This document shows positions 27,858 to 37,998 of a stretch of DNA of 64,000 nucleotides, in pieces. The DNA comes from Eubacteriales bacterium (GTDB lineage: Bacteria; Bacillota; Clostridia; Christensenellales; Aristaeellaceae): assembly GCA_028693055.1 (NCBI GenBank), contig JAQUWD010000005.1, positions 40,340 to 104,339 of the forward strand, written 5' to 3'. The notes beneath the pieces are model-generated. The model was not told the origin of the DNA. It searched no databases and was given only the letters and a program-made list of their open reading frames with translations. Position numbers and translations under genes: made by a program. Position 1 is the stretch's first letter. Every line of letters begins with the position of its first letter.

Positions 27858-30800
27858 ATTTGGTTCGCCGTTGTTTACGGCCTATCAGCATAAGGCTGAG
27901 CATTTCCATTACACATAGGCTAAGCCAAAGCAATGGCTGGCTGCTATCTCCGGTCTTGGGCGGGATGCTCGGTTCAGAGACCCGCAAAGCGACCGCTTCC
28001 GTTTCCAACCAACCGCCCAGTGAATCGTTGATGCGGCATTTGTACCGGAAGCCATCGTTGCTAAGGTTCACAGCCGAGGTCGTGTAGCTTGCGAGGGTCG
28101 CGTCATTCAAGGCTTCCCATGCGCCGTTCTTTCGGTCGATATACCATTGGTACTTTAGTCCATCACCTGTAGCCACCACGCTGAAGGTTGCCTGTTCACC
28201 AACCAGCACGGCTTGCTCCGCTGGTTGTGTAATAATCCGAAAGCTGGCTTCATAGGTTGCGGTTGCAATCACAGCATAGGCGGGCATCGTGAACTTTACT
28301 GTTGCGGTCGCTATACCACCCTCGGTAAAGCCCACGCTTGGGCTGATTTCCCATTGCTTAAATTGCATGCCTGTAACCGGTGAATCGGCTGTGAGCGTGA
28401 CGGTAGTACCTTCGTCGTAGCTGCCGCCGCCTGTGCCAAAAGAAACCGTAACAAGATGATTTGCAACTGGCGTGGTACGAACCGTAACCGTTGCCACGCT
28501 GGAATGGACTGTCGCTGCGCCTGTATAGGACGCTTGGCAGAGGTAATGATACGTCCCAATTGGCAAATAGGTGGGAAGGCTGAGCGTGCTGCCCGTGGCT
28601 AGCGAATTGCCGGAGGGCGTACCGTTTACGTCACAAGCATACCAATTCAGCGCTGCTGTACCGCCGTTCGATACCGTGGCTGCAGCCGTCAAGCTGCCTG
28701 TGATGCTTCCCGCCACGACTGCTGTATTGGCAACGGGCTGGATTGTGAAGTTGATCTTCAGCACGCCAGGCGTGCGGTAGTACATCTCAACCTTTGTTGC
28801 CGGCTTCGACGCGGACTCCATCAAGACAAATGCTCTGCTATTATCATCATATTCAAAGAAGTAGCCGTCGGGCAGGTAAGGTAGCAGCCCGCTGTAGTCA
28901 CCCGTAGGCGCCGACTCGATGCTCAGGCCATCCTCCAGATTGATGTGCGAAATTTTATCCAGATCCAGCGATCCGCCTGCCGCTATGGTCATTGAGCCGT
29001 TAATATTCAGGGTGGCTCCATCCTTGACCGTGTAATGCTGCCTGTAAATCGAATCGTTCAGCGTAAAGGTTGAATCGGCGCCTGTAGTTGAAACCGTGCC
29101 TATAACGGAAAGGTAGCTGTCCGCTCCGCCGCTGGCTCCCCAATAAGCCGTCTGGGCATTCACTTTCGCGCCATTCGTCACGGTAACAGAATCGTTATTG
29201 TTGCCGCTGCCATTGATCTCCCGAACCGTCAAGGTCGCGCCCGTTGTGCTTGTAACAACGTACTTGATATTCGGTCCATGCTCGACGCAGCTTAAAACAC
29301 CTGTGATGGTGCTGTCGGACACGACGTTGATGGTCACGGGGTCACTGCCTGTCATGGAAACATTTTCAACCGTAGCGCCATTTAGGGTCAGTATGCGCGT
29401 AGTATGATCCCACTCCCAGCCCGTTCCGCTTAGATCTCTATCGGAATACAGAATGATACTGCCGTTGGACTTTGTGTAGCTGTACGCCGCGCTTTCCAAG
29501 CTTTCGGCGCTGTTTGCATATTCTTTGCCATTTCCCATGGCTGTTACCTTGAAGTTATAGCTGCCAGTATCCTTGATCGTATCCGTAAAGTCGCACTCCG
29601 TACCGTTCACAAACCTCGCGGAGCCGTAGAGCGCGCCGTCCTTGTAAAGTGCCACGGAGTAGCCGCTGGCGTTGTCCACCGCCGTCCATTTCGCCTTGGC
29701 GGAAATTGCCGATTCCCATACAAGCCCCGTGGGTGTGTCCAGCTTCACCGTGCTGGCTTTGCCAACGATCACCGTTGCCACGTTGGAAAGCACAGAAACC
29801 GCGCCGCTTGAGACGGCCTCACAGAGGTAGTAATACACACCCGCTTCTAAGTCGGTAGGCAGTGTGAAGGAAGTACCGGTGGCAAGAACGTTTCCATTGC
29901 TGATGCCGTTTTCGTCGCAGGAGTACCAGCTGAGCGTTACAGCCGCCGAGGGCAAAACCGCCGCTTCAGCGGTCAGCGAAGCAGTGATGTTACCAACGGC
30001 AGCCGTGGTGTACTGCGCGGGCTGCTTGGTAAAGGTGATTTTTGGCGCGCCCTTTGCGCCGATGTTCAGCGCAAGCATACGCATATCCGCACCTGATTGA
30101 TTGGACACAATGAACGTGACACTGGACGCGCCCGCCTGTGTGGGCGTGCCGCTGAGCGTGCCGTCAGTCGCAAGCGTTAATCCGTCGGGCATTGTGCCGC
30201 TGTATAGCCGCCAGGTAAGGGGTGCGTCGCCGTCGGCGGTCAATGTCTGGCTATAAGCTTCACCCACCGTGCCGCCGTTCAGCGTTTCTGTGGTGATGGT
30301 CGGCGCGACAGGCGCGGGGGCAATCGTTATGGTGAACGGCTTGCTCATCAAGGCAGTCTCACTGGCATTGTTTGGAGCAATGCCGTTATCGGCAGTGATG
30401 GTGAAGGTGCCGATTCCCGCAACGGTCGGTGTGCCGCTGATCACGCCGGTATTGGCATCCAAGGTCAACCCTTGCGGGAGCGCACCCTGTGTCACGCTCC
30501 ACGTGATCGGCGCGTCGCCTGTAGCCGTCAACGTTTCGCTGTAGGGTGCACCCACCGTGCCTCCTGCAAGGCTTTTTGTTGTAATGGCTGGCGAAACGGG
30601 CTTATGCTCAATGTGCAGCTGCAGATTCTGCGTAGCGTTGTTTGTTCCGTTATCGGCGGTTACGGTGAAATAGAAATCGCCGCTGACCGTGGGCGTGCCG
30701 CTCAAAAGCCCAGTTTGGCTGAGCGCTATGCCGGTGGGCAGATTTGTCGTACTCCAAATGATGGCGCCGCTGCCGGTGGTGGCGGAAAGCTGTTGGCTGT

Positions 30801-33603
30801 AGGGCGCACCTTCGTTTCCATCGGGCAGCGTTTTTGTGGAGATGGTCACCCAAGCTGGGTCGGGGGCAACCTGCAGCGTCAGCTGCTGCTCGGTTGTGCC
30901 TGCGGTGTTGGTCGCGGTCACGGTAATGGGAAAGTCTCCGCTTTCCGTGGGCGTACCGGAGAGAATACCGCTTGCGCTCAGCGTCATGCCCACGGGCAGC
31001 CTGCCCTCCGTGAGAGCGTAGGCGACATTGCCGCCGCTTGCAAAGAGCTGCTCGGTATAGGCAGTGCCGCCGACGGCACTGGGCAAGGTGATGGTGGTAA
31101 AGGCGGGCTTTTCCGTCGCCGCCCTGACCGTCAAGGTAAACTGCTTGGTATTGGAATCAGAATACTCGTCGCTGTTTTTCAGGTGATACGCCGTCCACTT
31201 GATGTTATACGTACCCGGCGCTGCCGTTACGGGAGCGTTGAGCGAGGCGCTGATTGTGGAAACAGAATAGCCGTCTGCCCTGAGCGTTGGACTATCGCTC
31301 ATCATGCCCGCCGGAAGCCGCTTCGTTTCCCCGTTGCATTCATAGGTTACGTTGATGACTCCGTATGCAGCACTCTCATTTGTGCCTGCGTACAGAATTT
31401 CCGCATTGTATGCCTCATTCTGCACAGCATCCGGTAGCGCCTCGGTCAGAATCTTGACAGGCTCGGCTGCTTCCAGCACAACGATGGTGATCTCCTGCTC
31501 GCAGGAGCCGTAGGCGTTGCTGACCTTCAAGCGAACGGGGTATTCGCCAGCCTGTGTGGGTACGCCGCTCAAAGTGGCAATCCGAGTATTGTCATCTTTT
31601 GTGGTATCATAGGTTAATGTCAGCCCATCAGGCATAGTGCTTGCATCAAGCACCTCCCACCAACACGGCGCTTCAGGATAGCGGTAGCTCGTTCCACTGT
31701 CAGCCCTTGCTGTAAAAGAGCATGTCGTTTTGGCGCCGACGCGGAACGGATTTTGTTCTGACGTTTCAATGTAAACGGGCGGACGATTTTCCATCGGCGC
31801 TGTCACCCGAATGATGACTTGCTCTGTGGTCAGCGTCCCTGCGTTGTTGGTGATGGCGAACTTGACGGTGTACTCGCCCTTCTGCGTAGGCGTGCCTGTG
31901 AAGTAGACGTCGGTGCCGTCCGCATTGGTGGCCAGCGTCATGCCATCGGGGAGGTGGCCCTCCGCAAGGCTCCACGTCATGGGCGTCGTGCCCTCCACCA
32001 GCATGTGGTAGATGCTGTTGCTGCTGTTATAGCTCACGTCCTGAATGAAGCTGGGGGTGCCAACAAAGAAGTTCTTGGGAGCCATCAGCCAGTTGGCGTA
32101 GAAGGTGGTCAATACACTGCTGATTTTTGTGTCAACCGTGACCTTGTTGCCCGTGCCGTCCTTGCCCGTGTACCAGCCGCCAAAAACATAGCCCTTGCGG
32201 GTCGGGTTGGCGGGGATATTGGTTCCAACGGTGCTGCCCGTGGTGTTGTAGGAAGTGAACAACGAATTGTCATCACAAAAATCATAGGTAATGACACGAT
32301 AGCTGGTAGCTCCCGCACCGGCCGCGCCGCCGTTGCCGCCGCTCTTGCTGCGGAAATCATCGCCATCGGACGACAGTCCGGCTTGACCGCCTGTGCCGTT
32401 GGCCTTGCCGCCCTCGCCGGAGTAAGCATAGTGAGTTTTTGCGCCATTGAGTACAATTCTGTAATCAGAATCAGCATTACTCTTGGCGTTTCCATCCTGG
32501 CCCGGCTTTCCGGGAACGAGTTGAATCATATATTCTTGGTCGATGCCCAGAGCACGTAATTCCGCAGGACAATCGACTGGGCTGCCAGTAGGGTTGTTTC
32601 GACTAAGGTCGCCTTTATAGGTATGTGCGGAGATAGTGCCATCTATCAGTTGAATCATCATATCGCCGCCGCCACCGCCACCGCCGCTCTGCGTAACGCC
32701 CTGCCCTGCTCCGCCGCCACCTGCGCCGGACATGCTTGCCCAAAAGCCCTTGTTAGTCAGGGCCATACCGCCCATACCGCCGCCGCCGCCACCGCCGCCG
32801 CCTGTGCCAACATCCGCACCCTGCGAACCATTCCCGCCGCCGCCGCCGCCGCCGCTGCCGCTTGCCACCACCTTCTTCATTACAGATTGGGCAGCATTTC
32901 CCACGCCACCGTAGCCGCCCTTTGCCGCTGCACCACCGCTGCCGCCTTTGACGGTTAGTCTGGAACTGCTGTTTTTGTAAAAAATAGACACATAGCCCAT
33001 CGCTGCCGCCGTCGTGCCGTTGCCGCCGGAGGCTCTAAGCACTTTGCCTGAACGACCGCCACCGCGTCCGCCTGTTCCGCCAAAGGTGCCGATAGCCGCG
33101 CCTCCGCCGCTGGCTCCCCAGCCGCCAACACCGCCATCATAGGTTTCGCCATCTACTGTTATCATATCATCATGGAACTCTGTGGGCCGCATATAGAGGC
33201 CCGTCGTGCCCGGTTTAGCGTCTGCCCCCTTGCCGCCGTACACACGCAGGTCGGCCTTTGTACCGGAAATATCCCAGAGCCTCAGTGCCGTTCCCTCCGG
33301 CACATAAATACCGGGTGCGCCGCCATAGGTGCCCGCCGTGCTGTTGCCGCCATTGATCGTGACCGTGCCTTTGATATACAGATCCACGATGCTGCCCGCG
33401 GTCAGCGTGATACCTGCGGTGTTGTCCCCGCCGTTGATCGTGCAGTTTTCCAGCAGGTAAGAGCCGCTGGAAAGCGTGAGCGCGCTATAGGTTTTTCCGC
33501 TGTATACCGCCGTGTAGTTTATGGCGGCGCTTGCTGTTTGGGGCACAAGCGGCAGCAGCATGCACAGACAGATGAGCAGGGAAAGCAGCCTTTTCTTCAT
33601 CAT
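27856..33603 (-). CDS. giant cell-wall-sorted multidomain surface protein (Gly-rich region, InlB-type repeat, He_PIG/Ig-like repeats)
   Basis: Signal peptide; YNTTGSTVGTNIPANPTRKGYVFGGWYTGKDGTGNKV...YANW; repeated PxGLTLxxxGxxSGTPTxxG units; C-terminal IPPKTGDSSQPLLWLSLCVMEMLSLMLIGRKQRRTK. Confidence 0.92.
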   Translation of the reverse strand: MMKKRLLSLLICLCMLLPLVPQTASAAINYTAVYSGKTYSALTLSSGSYLLENCTINGGDNTAGITLTAGSIVDLYIKGTVTINGGNSTAGTYGGAPGIYVPEGTALRLWDISGTKADLRVYGGKGADAKPGTTGLYMRPTEFHDDMITVDGETYDGGVGGWGASGGGAAIGTFGGTGGRGGGRSGKVLRASGGNGTTAAAMGYVSIFYKNSSSRLTVKGGSGGAAAKGGYGGVGNAAQSVMKKVVASGSGGGGGGGNGSQGADVGTGGGGGGGGGMGGMALTNKGFWASMSGAGGGGAGQGVTQSGGGGGGGDMMIQLIDGTISAHTYKGDLSRNNPTGSPVDCPAELRALGIDQEYMIQLVPGKPGQDGNAKSNADSDYRIVLNGAKTHYAYSGEGGKANGTGGQAGLSSDGDDFRSKSGGNGGAAGAGATSYRVITYDFCDDNSLFTSYNTTGSTVGTNIPANPTRKGYVFGGWYTGKDGTGNKVTVDTKISSVLTTFYANWLMAPKNFFVGTPSFIQDVSYNSSNSIYHMLVEGTTPMTWSLAEGHLPDGMTLATNADGTDVYFTGTPTQKGEYTVKFAITNNAGTLTTEQVIIRVTAPMENRPPVYIETSEQNPFRVGAKTTCSFTARADSGTSYRYPEAPCWWEVLDASTMPDGLTLTYDTTKDDNTRIATLSGVPTQAGEYPVRLKVSNAYGSCEQEITIVVLEAAEPVKILTEALPDAVQNEAYNAEILYAGTNESAAYGVINVTYECNGETKRLPAGMMSDSPTLRADGYSVSTISASLNAPVTAAPGTYNIKWTAYHLKNSDEYSDSNTKQFTLTVRAATEKPAFTTITLPSAVGGTAYTEQLFASGGNVAYALTEGRLPVGMTLSASGILSGTPTESGDFPITVTATNTAGTTEQQLTLQVAPDPAWVTISTKTLPDGNEGAPYSQQLSATTGSGAIIWSTTNLPTGIALSQTGLLSGTPTVSGDFYFTVTADNGTNNATQNLQLHIEHKPVSPAITTKSLAGGTVGAPYSETLTATGDAPITWSVTQGALPQGLTLDANTGVISGTPTVAGIGTFTITADNGIAPNNASETALMSKPFTITIAPAPVAPTITTETLNGGTVGEAYSQTLTADGDAPLTWRLYSGTMPDGLTLATDGTLSGTPTQAGASSVTFIVSNQSGADMRMLALNIGAKGAPKITFTKQPAQYTTAAVGNITASLTAEAAVLPSAAVTLSWYSCDENGISNGNVLATGTSFTLPTDLEAGVYYYLCEAVSSGAVSVLSNVATVIVGKASTVKLDTPTGLVWESAISAKAKWTAVDNASGYSVALYKDGALYGSARFVNGTECDFTDTIKDTGSYNFKVTAMGNGKEYANSAESLESAAYSYTKSNGSIILYSDRDLSGTGWEWDHTTRILTLNGATVENVSMTGSDPVTINVVSDSTITGVLSCVEHGPNIKYVVTSTTGATLTVREINGSGNNNDSVTVTNGAKVNAQTAYWGASGGADSYLSVIGTVSTTGADSTFTLNDSIYRQHYTVKDGATLNINGSMTIAAGGSLDLDKISHINLEDGLSIESAPTGDYSGLLPYLPDGYFFEYDDNSRAFVLMESASKPATKVEMYYRTPGVLKINFTIQPVANTAVVAGSITGSLTAAATVSNGGTAALNWYACDVNGTPSGNSLATGSTLSLPTYLPIGTYHYLCQASYTGAATVHSSVATVTVRTTPVANHLVTVSFGTGGGSYDEGTTVTLTADSPVTGMQFKQWEISPSVGFTEGGIATATVKFTMPAYAVIATATYEASFRIITQPAEQAVLVGEQATFSVVATGDGLKYQWYIDRKNGAWEALNDATLASYTTSAVNLSNDGFRYKCRINDSLGGWLETEAVALRVSEPSIPPKTGDSSQPLLWLSLCVMEMLSLMLIGRKQRRTK

Positions 33604-33872
33604 CGGTTCCTCTTTCTCTTCGAATTCGTGGTGCGCTATCTTTTGAAGGCGATATTTTCAAAATCATAGCGGTGCGTTCGCAAGCGCCTATCTATCATGA
33701 ATTCGTATCAATATCAATCAATAGTATATCACAACAAAAAAAGCTGCGTAACTGTGCAAGTGGATAGGTTTGAACCTTTATTTGTTCTTTTTGTTTTTAA
33801 AAACGAAATCGCGAGAATCGATGCGGCTTCATTTACTAAAAATACTTCCACCCCAAGAAACCCATCTGCCTA

Positions 33873-33902
33873 TTGATGAATCCCACCCTTCCAGCGTATA
33901 AT
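33873..33902 (+). promoter_or_regulatory. putative promoter upstream of murC-like gene
   Basis: TTGATG-18 bp-TATAAT. Confidence 0.5.
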
Positions 33903-33971
33903 AAGCTATACGCATAGATTGCTTCCTTTTGCATTTGCGTATGAACCCTTATCAAAGGAGAACTGCAAACC

Positions 33972-35366
33972 ATGACTACACCCCATATCCGCGACTATCA
34001 GGGCAAGCATATCCACATGATCGGCATTGGCGGCTCCAGCATGAGCGGTTTAGCGCAAATGCTCTTGGAGAAGGGCTATCAGCTTACCGGCTCGGACAAT
34101 CTGGAAACCTACTCCACTAAGCGCCTCCGGGATGAACTCCATGTACCCGTTACCATCGGCCATCGGGCGGAGAATGTCCACGGGGCGGATTTGGTGGTGT
34201 ATACCGTCGCGATTCTGCCCGATAACCCGGAGCGGCAGGAGGTGGAGCGGCTACATCTTCCCAATATCGAGCGCGCCACCTTGCTGGGCCAATTGATGGA
34301 GGGCTATGCCACCGCCATCGGCGTGTGCGGCGCTCACGGCAAAACCTCCACTACCGCCATGCTTTCTCAGGTGCTGATGGAAACGGGCATGGACCCCACC
34401 ATTCATATCGGGGGCACGTTGGATTTTATCGGCGGCAGCACCCGCATCGGCAAAAGCGGTACATTTTTAGCCGAAGCCTGCGAGTTTAACGCCAGCTTCC
34501 TGCACCTGCGCCCTACCATTGCAGTGGTGCTGAACATCGACGCGGATCATCTGGATTTTTATAAAGATATCGATGACATTCAGCAAACCTTCGGAAAATT
34601 TTTAGCGCTACTGCCGGAAAACGGCGCGGCGATTGGCAACGGCGACGACAAACGGATACTGGAATTGTTTGCAGACCTCCGCTGCCAGAAGCGTACCTAC
34701 GGCTTTGAAGAAAGCAACGACTATCTTCCCGGCAATCTCGTATACGACGACGTGGGCTGCGGAAGCTACGATTTGATGTTCCATGGTCAAAAGCTGGGGC
34801 ATGTCAAGCTGCGGGTGGCAGGCTTCTTTCAAGTTTCCAATTCGCTTGCCGCTTTGGCCTGCGCGCACCTCAAGGGCGCGGATATGGAAAAGGCCTGCGA
34901 AGCTATTTCCGGCTTTGCAGGCGCTCATCGTCGGTTTGAGCTGACCTCGGTGATTGACGGTGTAAAGCTGTACCACGATTACGGCCACAATCCTACGGAA
35001 ATGCGCAACGCTCTGTCCGTGGCCAAAATGCAGCCTCATCATCGTCTGTGGGCGGTAATGCAGCCCCACACCTACAGCCGGGTCAAGCGGCTGTTCCCCG
35101 ATTATTTAACCTGCACCGCCGAAGCGGACTTTACCTTGGTCACCGATATTTATGCCGCCCGTGAAAAGGATCCCGGCGACATCAAAGCCAGCCAGATTGT
35201 GGAGGGCATGAAAGAGCATGGCGTCAACGCCGTGCTGACCCCCTCCTTTAACGATACGGAGGCTTACCTGCGCGCCCATTGGCAGCCCGGCGATCTGGTA
35301 CTGACCATGGGCTGTGGCAACATCAATCAGCTTAACGACCAAATTGCAACAAACGAAAAGAAATAA
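33972..35366 (+). CDS. murC: Mur ligase, UDP-N-acetylmuramate--L-alanine ligase-like
   Basis: IHMIGIGGSSMSGLAQMLLEKGYQLTGSD, CGAHGKTSTTAML P-loop, VVLNIDADHLDFY, HDYGHNPTEMRNAL. Confidence 0.88.
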   Translation: MTTPHIRDYQGKHIHMIGIGGSSMSGLAQMLLEKGYQLTGSDNLETYSTKRLRDELHVPVTIGHRAENVHGADLVVYTVAILPDNPERQEVERLHLPNIERATLLGQLMEGYATAIGVCGAHGKTSTTAMLSQVLMETGMDPTIHIGGTLDFIGGSTRIGKSGTFLAEACEFNASFLHLRPTIAVVLNIDADHLDFYKDIDDIQQTFGKFLALLPENGAAIGNGDDKRILELFADLRCQKRTYGFEESNDYLPGNLVYDDVGCGSYDLMFHGQKLGHVKLRVAGFFQVSNSLAALACAHLKGADMEKACEAISGFAGAHRRFELTSVIDGVKLYHDYGHNPTEMRNALSVAKMQPHHRLWAVMQPHTYSRVKRLFPDYLTCTAEADFTLVTDIYAAREKDPGDIKASQIVEGMKEHGVNAVLTPSFNDTEAYLRAHWQPGDLVLTMGCGNINQLNDQIATNEKK

Positions 35367-35411
35367 TCCCAGCTTTTCCATCATCCAACTCACGAAAGGC
35401 GGCGTTTTACA

Positions 35412-36683
35412 ATGCCACAAAAGCTGATATTGAATTACGGAGACGGAACCGTTCCCCTGACCCTTCAGGGCGCGGCTTCCGTGACCCTCCTACAGGAGAA
35501 CCCCTCCACGCCCATCGAAAATCTGCCGGAGGCCTTCCGCGCCGCGGTGGAAGAAAACGCAATTGACTCCAAGCCTCTTGCTCAGCTGCTATCCCCCACA
35601 GACGACGTGACCATTGTAATCAGCGATGTAACCCGCATGTGGATGCATCAAGATCAAATCACGGAGCTGCTAATTCGCTATCTTCACGATAACGTTGGCA
35701 TGGCCTTTGAGCGCATCGTTGTACTGGTGGCGCTAGGAACCCATCGGCCCCAAACCGAGGAGGAAATGCGCCGCACCGCCTCCGACTATGCTGTATCTCA
35801 CGTTCGTTGCGTCAACCACAACGGCGATGGTCTGGTTTTGGTAGGTACCACCAGCCGAGGCACGCCTGTTAAGGTAAACCCGCTGGCTATCGACCGCAAG
35901 CTCATTTTAATCGGCGGCACGGTGCATCATCTGCTAGCCGGGTACGGCGGTGGGCGCAAGAGCATCCTGCCGGGAATCAGCGGCGAGGAAACCATTCAAG
36001 CCAACCACCGGCTAGCCTTGCATCCCACAATGCCCTGTAGCAATCCCAGCGTGGGCATTGGCAAGCTAGACAGAAATCCCGTCCACGAGGATATGATGGA
36101 GGCCGCCGCCATGGTAAAGCCTCTATTTTCCATCAATTTGGTGGTCAACAGCGCAGGACGGCACGTAGGGCTTCTCTGCGGCGACTATCGTAACGCTTGG
36201 CTGGAAAGCTGCAAGCTGGTCAACCGCCTTTTTGGGGTGCGCATCGATCAGCAGTACGACGTGGTCATCGTCTCCGGCGGCGGCTATCCCAAGGATATCA
36301 ACCTTTACCAAGGCAGCAAAACCCTCATCAACGCCGTGGAGGCAGTCAAACCCGGCGGCGAAATCCTTTATATTTCCGAATGCCGAGAGGGCGGCGGGCC
36401 GGAGAGCTTCTTCGGCTGGATGAAGCCCCTGAACGAGGGGCGGCTGGACGAAGCGCTGCGGGAGGATTTCACTATCGCGGGATATATTTTCTACGTCATT
36501 CACGAGTTTTGCACAAAGTACGATATTCGCATGCTCACCGCTCTGAACCCCGACAACGCCCGAGCGATCGGTCTCCATCCCGTGTCCAGCCCGGAGAAGC
36601 TTTTGGAGGGCATATCCTTTCAGGGCAAAAGCGTCGCCGTCATGCCCTATGGCGGCAGCATTGTTCCGTTGTTTTCCCGTTGA
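35412..36683 (+). CDS. larA: LarA-family (DUF2088) nickel-dependent lactate racemase-like protein
   Basis: VALGTHRPQTEEEM, HHLLAGYGGGRKSILPGISGEETI, SGGGYPKDINLYQGSKTL. Confidence 0.88.
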   Translation: MPQKLILNYGDGTVPLTLQGAASVTLLQENPSTPIENLPEAFRAAVEENAIDSKPLAQLLSPTDDVTIVISDVTRMWMHQDQITELLIRYLHDNVGMAFERIVVLVALGTHRPQTEEEMRRTASDYAVSHVRCVNHNGDGLVLVGTTSRGTPVKVNPLAIDRKLILIGGTVHHLLAGYGGGRKSILPGISGEETIQANHRLALHPTMPCSNPSVGIGKLDRNPVHEDMMEAAAMVKPLFSINLVVNSAGRHVGLLCGDYRNAWLESCKLVNRLFGVRIDQQYDVVIVSGGGYPKDINLYQGSKTLINAVEAVKPGGEILYISECREGGGPESFFGWMKPLNEGRLDEALREDFTIAGYIFYVIHEFCTKYDIRMLTALNPDNARAIGLHPVSSPEKLLEGISFQGKSVAVMPYGGSIVPLFSR

Positions 36684-36704
36684 GGAGATCGGCAGACCAG
36701 CCGG

Positions 36705-37802
36705 TTATTCCACCTTCTTACGGCGTTTTTCTTCATACAACGCCTTATCGGCAGCATCCGTTGCCTGATTGATCGTCATCGTTTTCGGATCGAAAACTGC
36801 ATAACCGATAGATACCGTTGGCAGGCGCTCTTCCACTTGGCGGACGCTTGCCATTTCCTTTTCAAAGGCTAGATTCAGCGGTTGGATCGACTGCGCGCCC
36901 ATTTCCATCATCACGCAGAATTCATCCCCGCCAATTCGATAGCAAAGCCCCGCTTTGCCATAGGCCGCCTTCAGCGCCTTTCCCGTGACTGCAAGGCATT
37001 GATCCCCATAGCGATGTCCATACTCGTCGTTGATTTGTTTAAAATAGTCAATATCAAAATAGAGTACCGCAGCACGTTTTTTCATCCCCGTGAGGTTGCT
37101 TTCATAGCTTCTGCGGTTTAGCAGCGTCGTTAGCACATCTACCTGCTGAATCATTTGGCTATAATAAATATAGAATAGCACATTGGCCGCCGCCACTGAC
37201 ATCCAAGCGATTCGCAAAGACGAATCCAGCATACGGCTCGCCACTCCCGCCAAGATCAACAGCATAATCATCAACAGGCAGCCCTTATTCTTGTTTTGAT
37301 ATAATCGGCTGAAGCGTATGCCTTGAACGAGGAAAAAAACCATCCCAACCAAATAGGTAGCGCTATAAATCCAGTAGCATGAGCCGTGATGATAATAGTT
37401 GGCTTCATCCACATAAAAAACAAAACCATAAAAAAGCGACAAAAGCTCCGCCGCCGCATGGAGCGACAGGAAAGCAATCAATGGGGCTTTACGCTTGACG
37501 GGTCTGATTGACATACCGCACAAAATGGGAATGATCGGCGCCAGTGAAAGCTCCATAAATTTTACCGCGCCATGAAGCCACCGGAGCCTTCCATCCATTC
37601 CGTTCAGCAAAACGCCTAGAAACTCCGAGCAAGCGGCGATCATAATCAAAACCGTGCAGGACAGAAAGCCGAGCTGAGCTCTTCCGGAAATCAGCCCGCC
37701 GCTTCTGACCAGCATCATTAAAATCGACAAGATACAGACAGTGAAAAGAATACTTGCCACGTAGTATGAATTCATCCAGTGCTTGCTCCTCGCCCACATC
37801 AT
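36705..37802 (-). CDS. membrane-associated GGDEF diguanylate cyclase
   Basis: Multi-TM N-terminus; VLYFDIDYFKQINDEYGHRYGDQCL and YRIGGDEFCVMME intact GGDEF motif. Confidence 0.94.
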   Translation of the reverse strand: MMWARSKHWMNSYYVASILFTVCILSILMMLVRSGGLISGRAQLGFLSCTVLIMIAACSEFLGVLLNGMDGRLRWLHGAVKFMELSLAPIIPILCGMSIRPVKRKAPLIAFLSLHAAAELLSLFYGFVFYVDEANYYHHGSCYWIYSATYLVGMVFFLVQGIRFSRLYQNKNKGCLLMIMLLILAGVASRMLDSSLRIAWMSVAAANVLFYIYYSQMIQQVDVLTTLLNRRSYESNLTGMKKRAAVLYFDIDYFKQINDEYGHRYGDQCLAVTGKALKAAYGKAGLCYRIGGDEFCVMMEMGAQSIQPLNLAFEKEMASVRQVEERLPTVSIGYAVFDPKTMTINQATDAADKALYEEKRRKKVE

Positions 37803-37961
37803 TGCAAATCAACTGTCCGCAGAGCGTTTTTCTCCCAGACTTAGGGTAACAACATAACACGTAAGCCTTTGCTTTGCAAGGGCTTGGCCTATTAATTCCC
37901 TATTTTTTTACAATGATCAATTACCCATTTTTCATTGGATTAACATATTTTTGTTTTCCTC

Positions 37962-37990
37962 TTGACAATCAACAGAGGGACATTTATAAT
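37962..37990 (+). promoter_or_regulatory. sigma-A promoter of lacI-type regulator gene
   Basis: TTGACA-17 bp-TATAAT. Confidence 0.88.
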
Positions 37991-37998
37991 GAGCTAAG

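Noticed and set aside
30472-31437. 321-aa ORF antisense to the giant surface protein
   Set aside because: Opposite strand shows clear He_PIG repeats; this one is Arg/Cys/Gly-rich shadow sequence
32623-32958. Ala/Pro-rich plus-strand ORFs
   Set aside because: Reverse complement of the poly-Gly block in the surface protein
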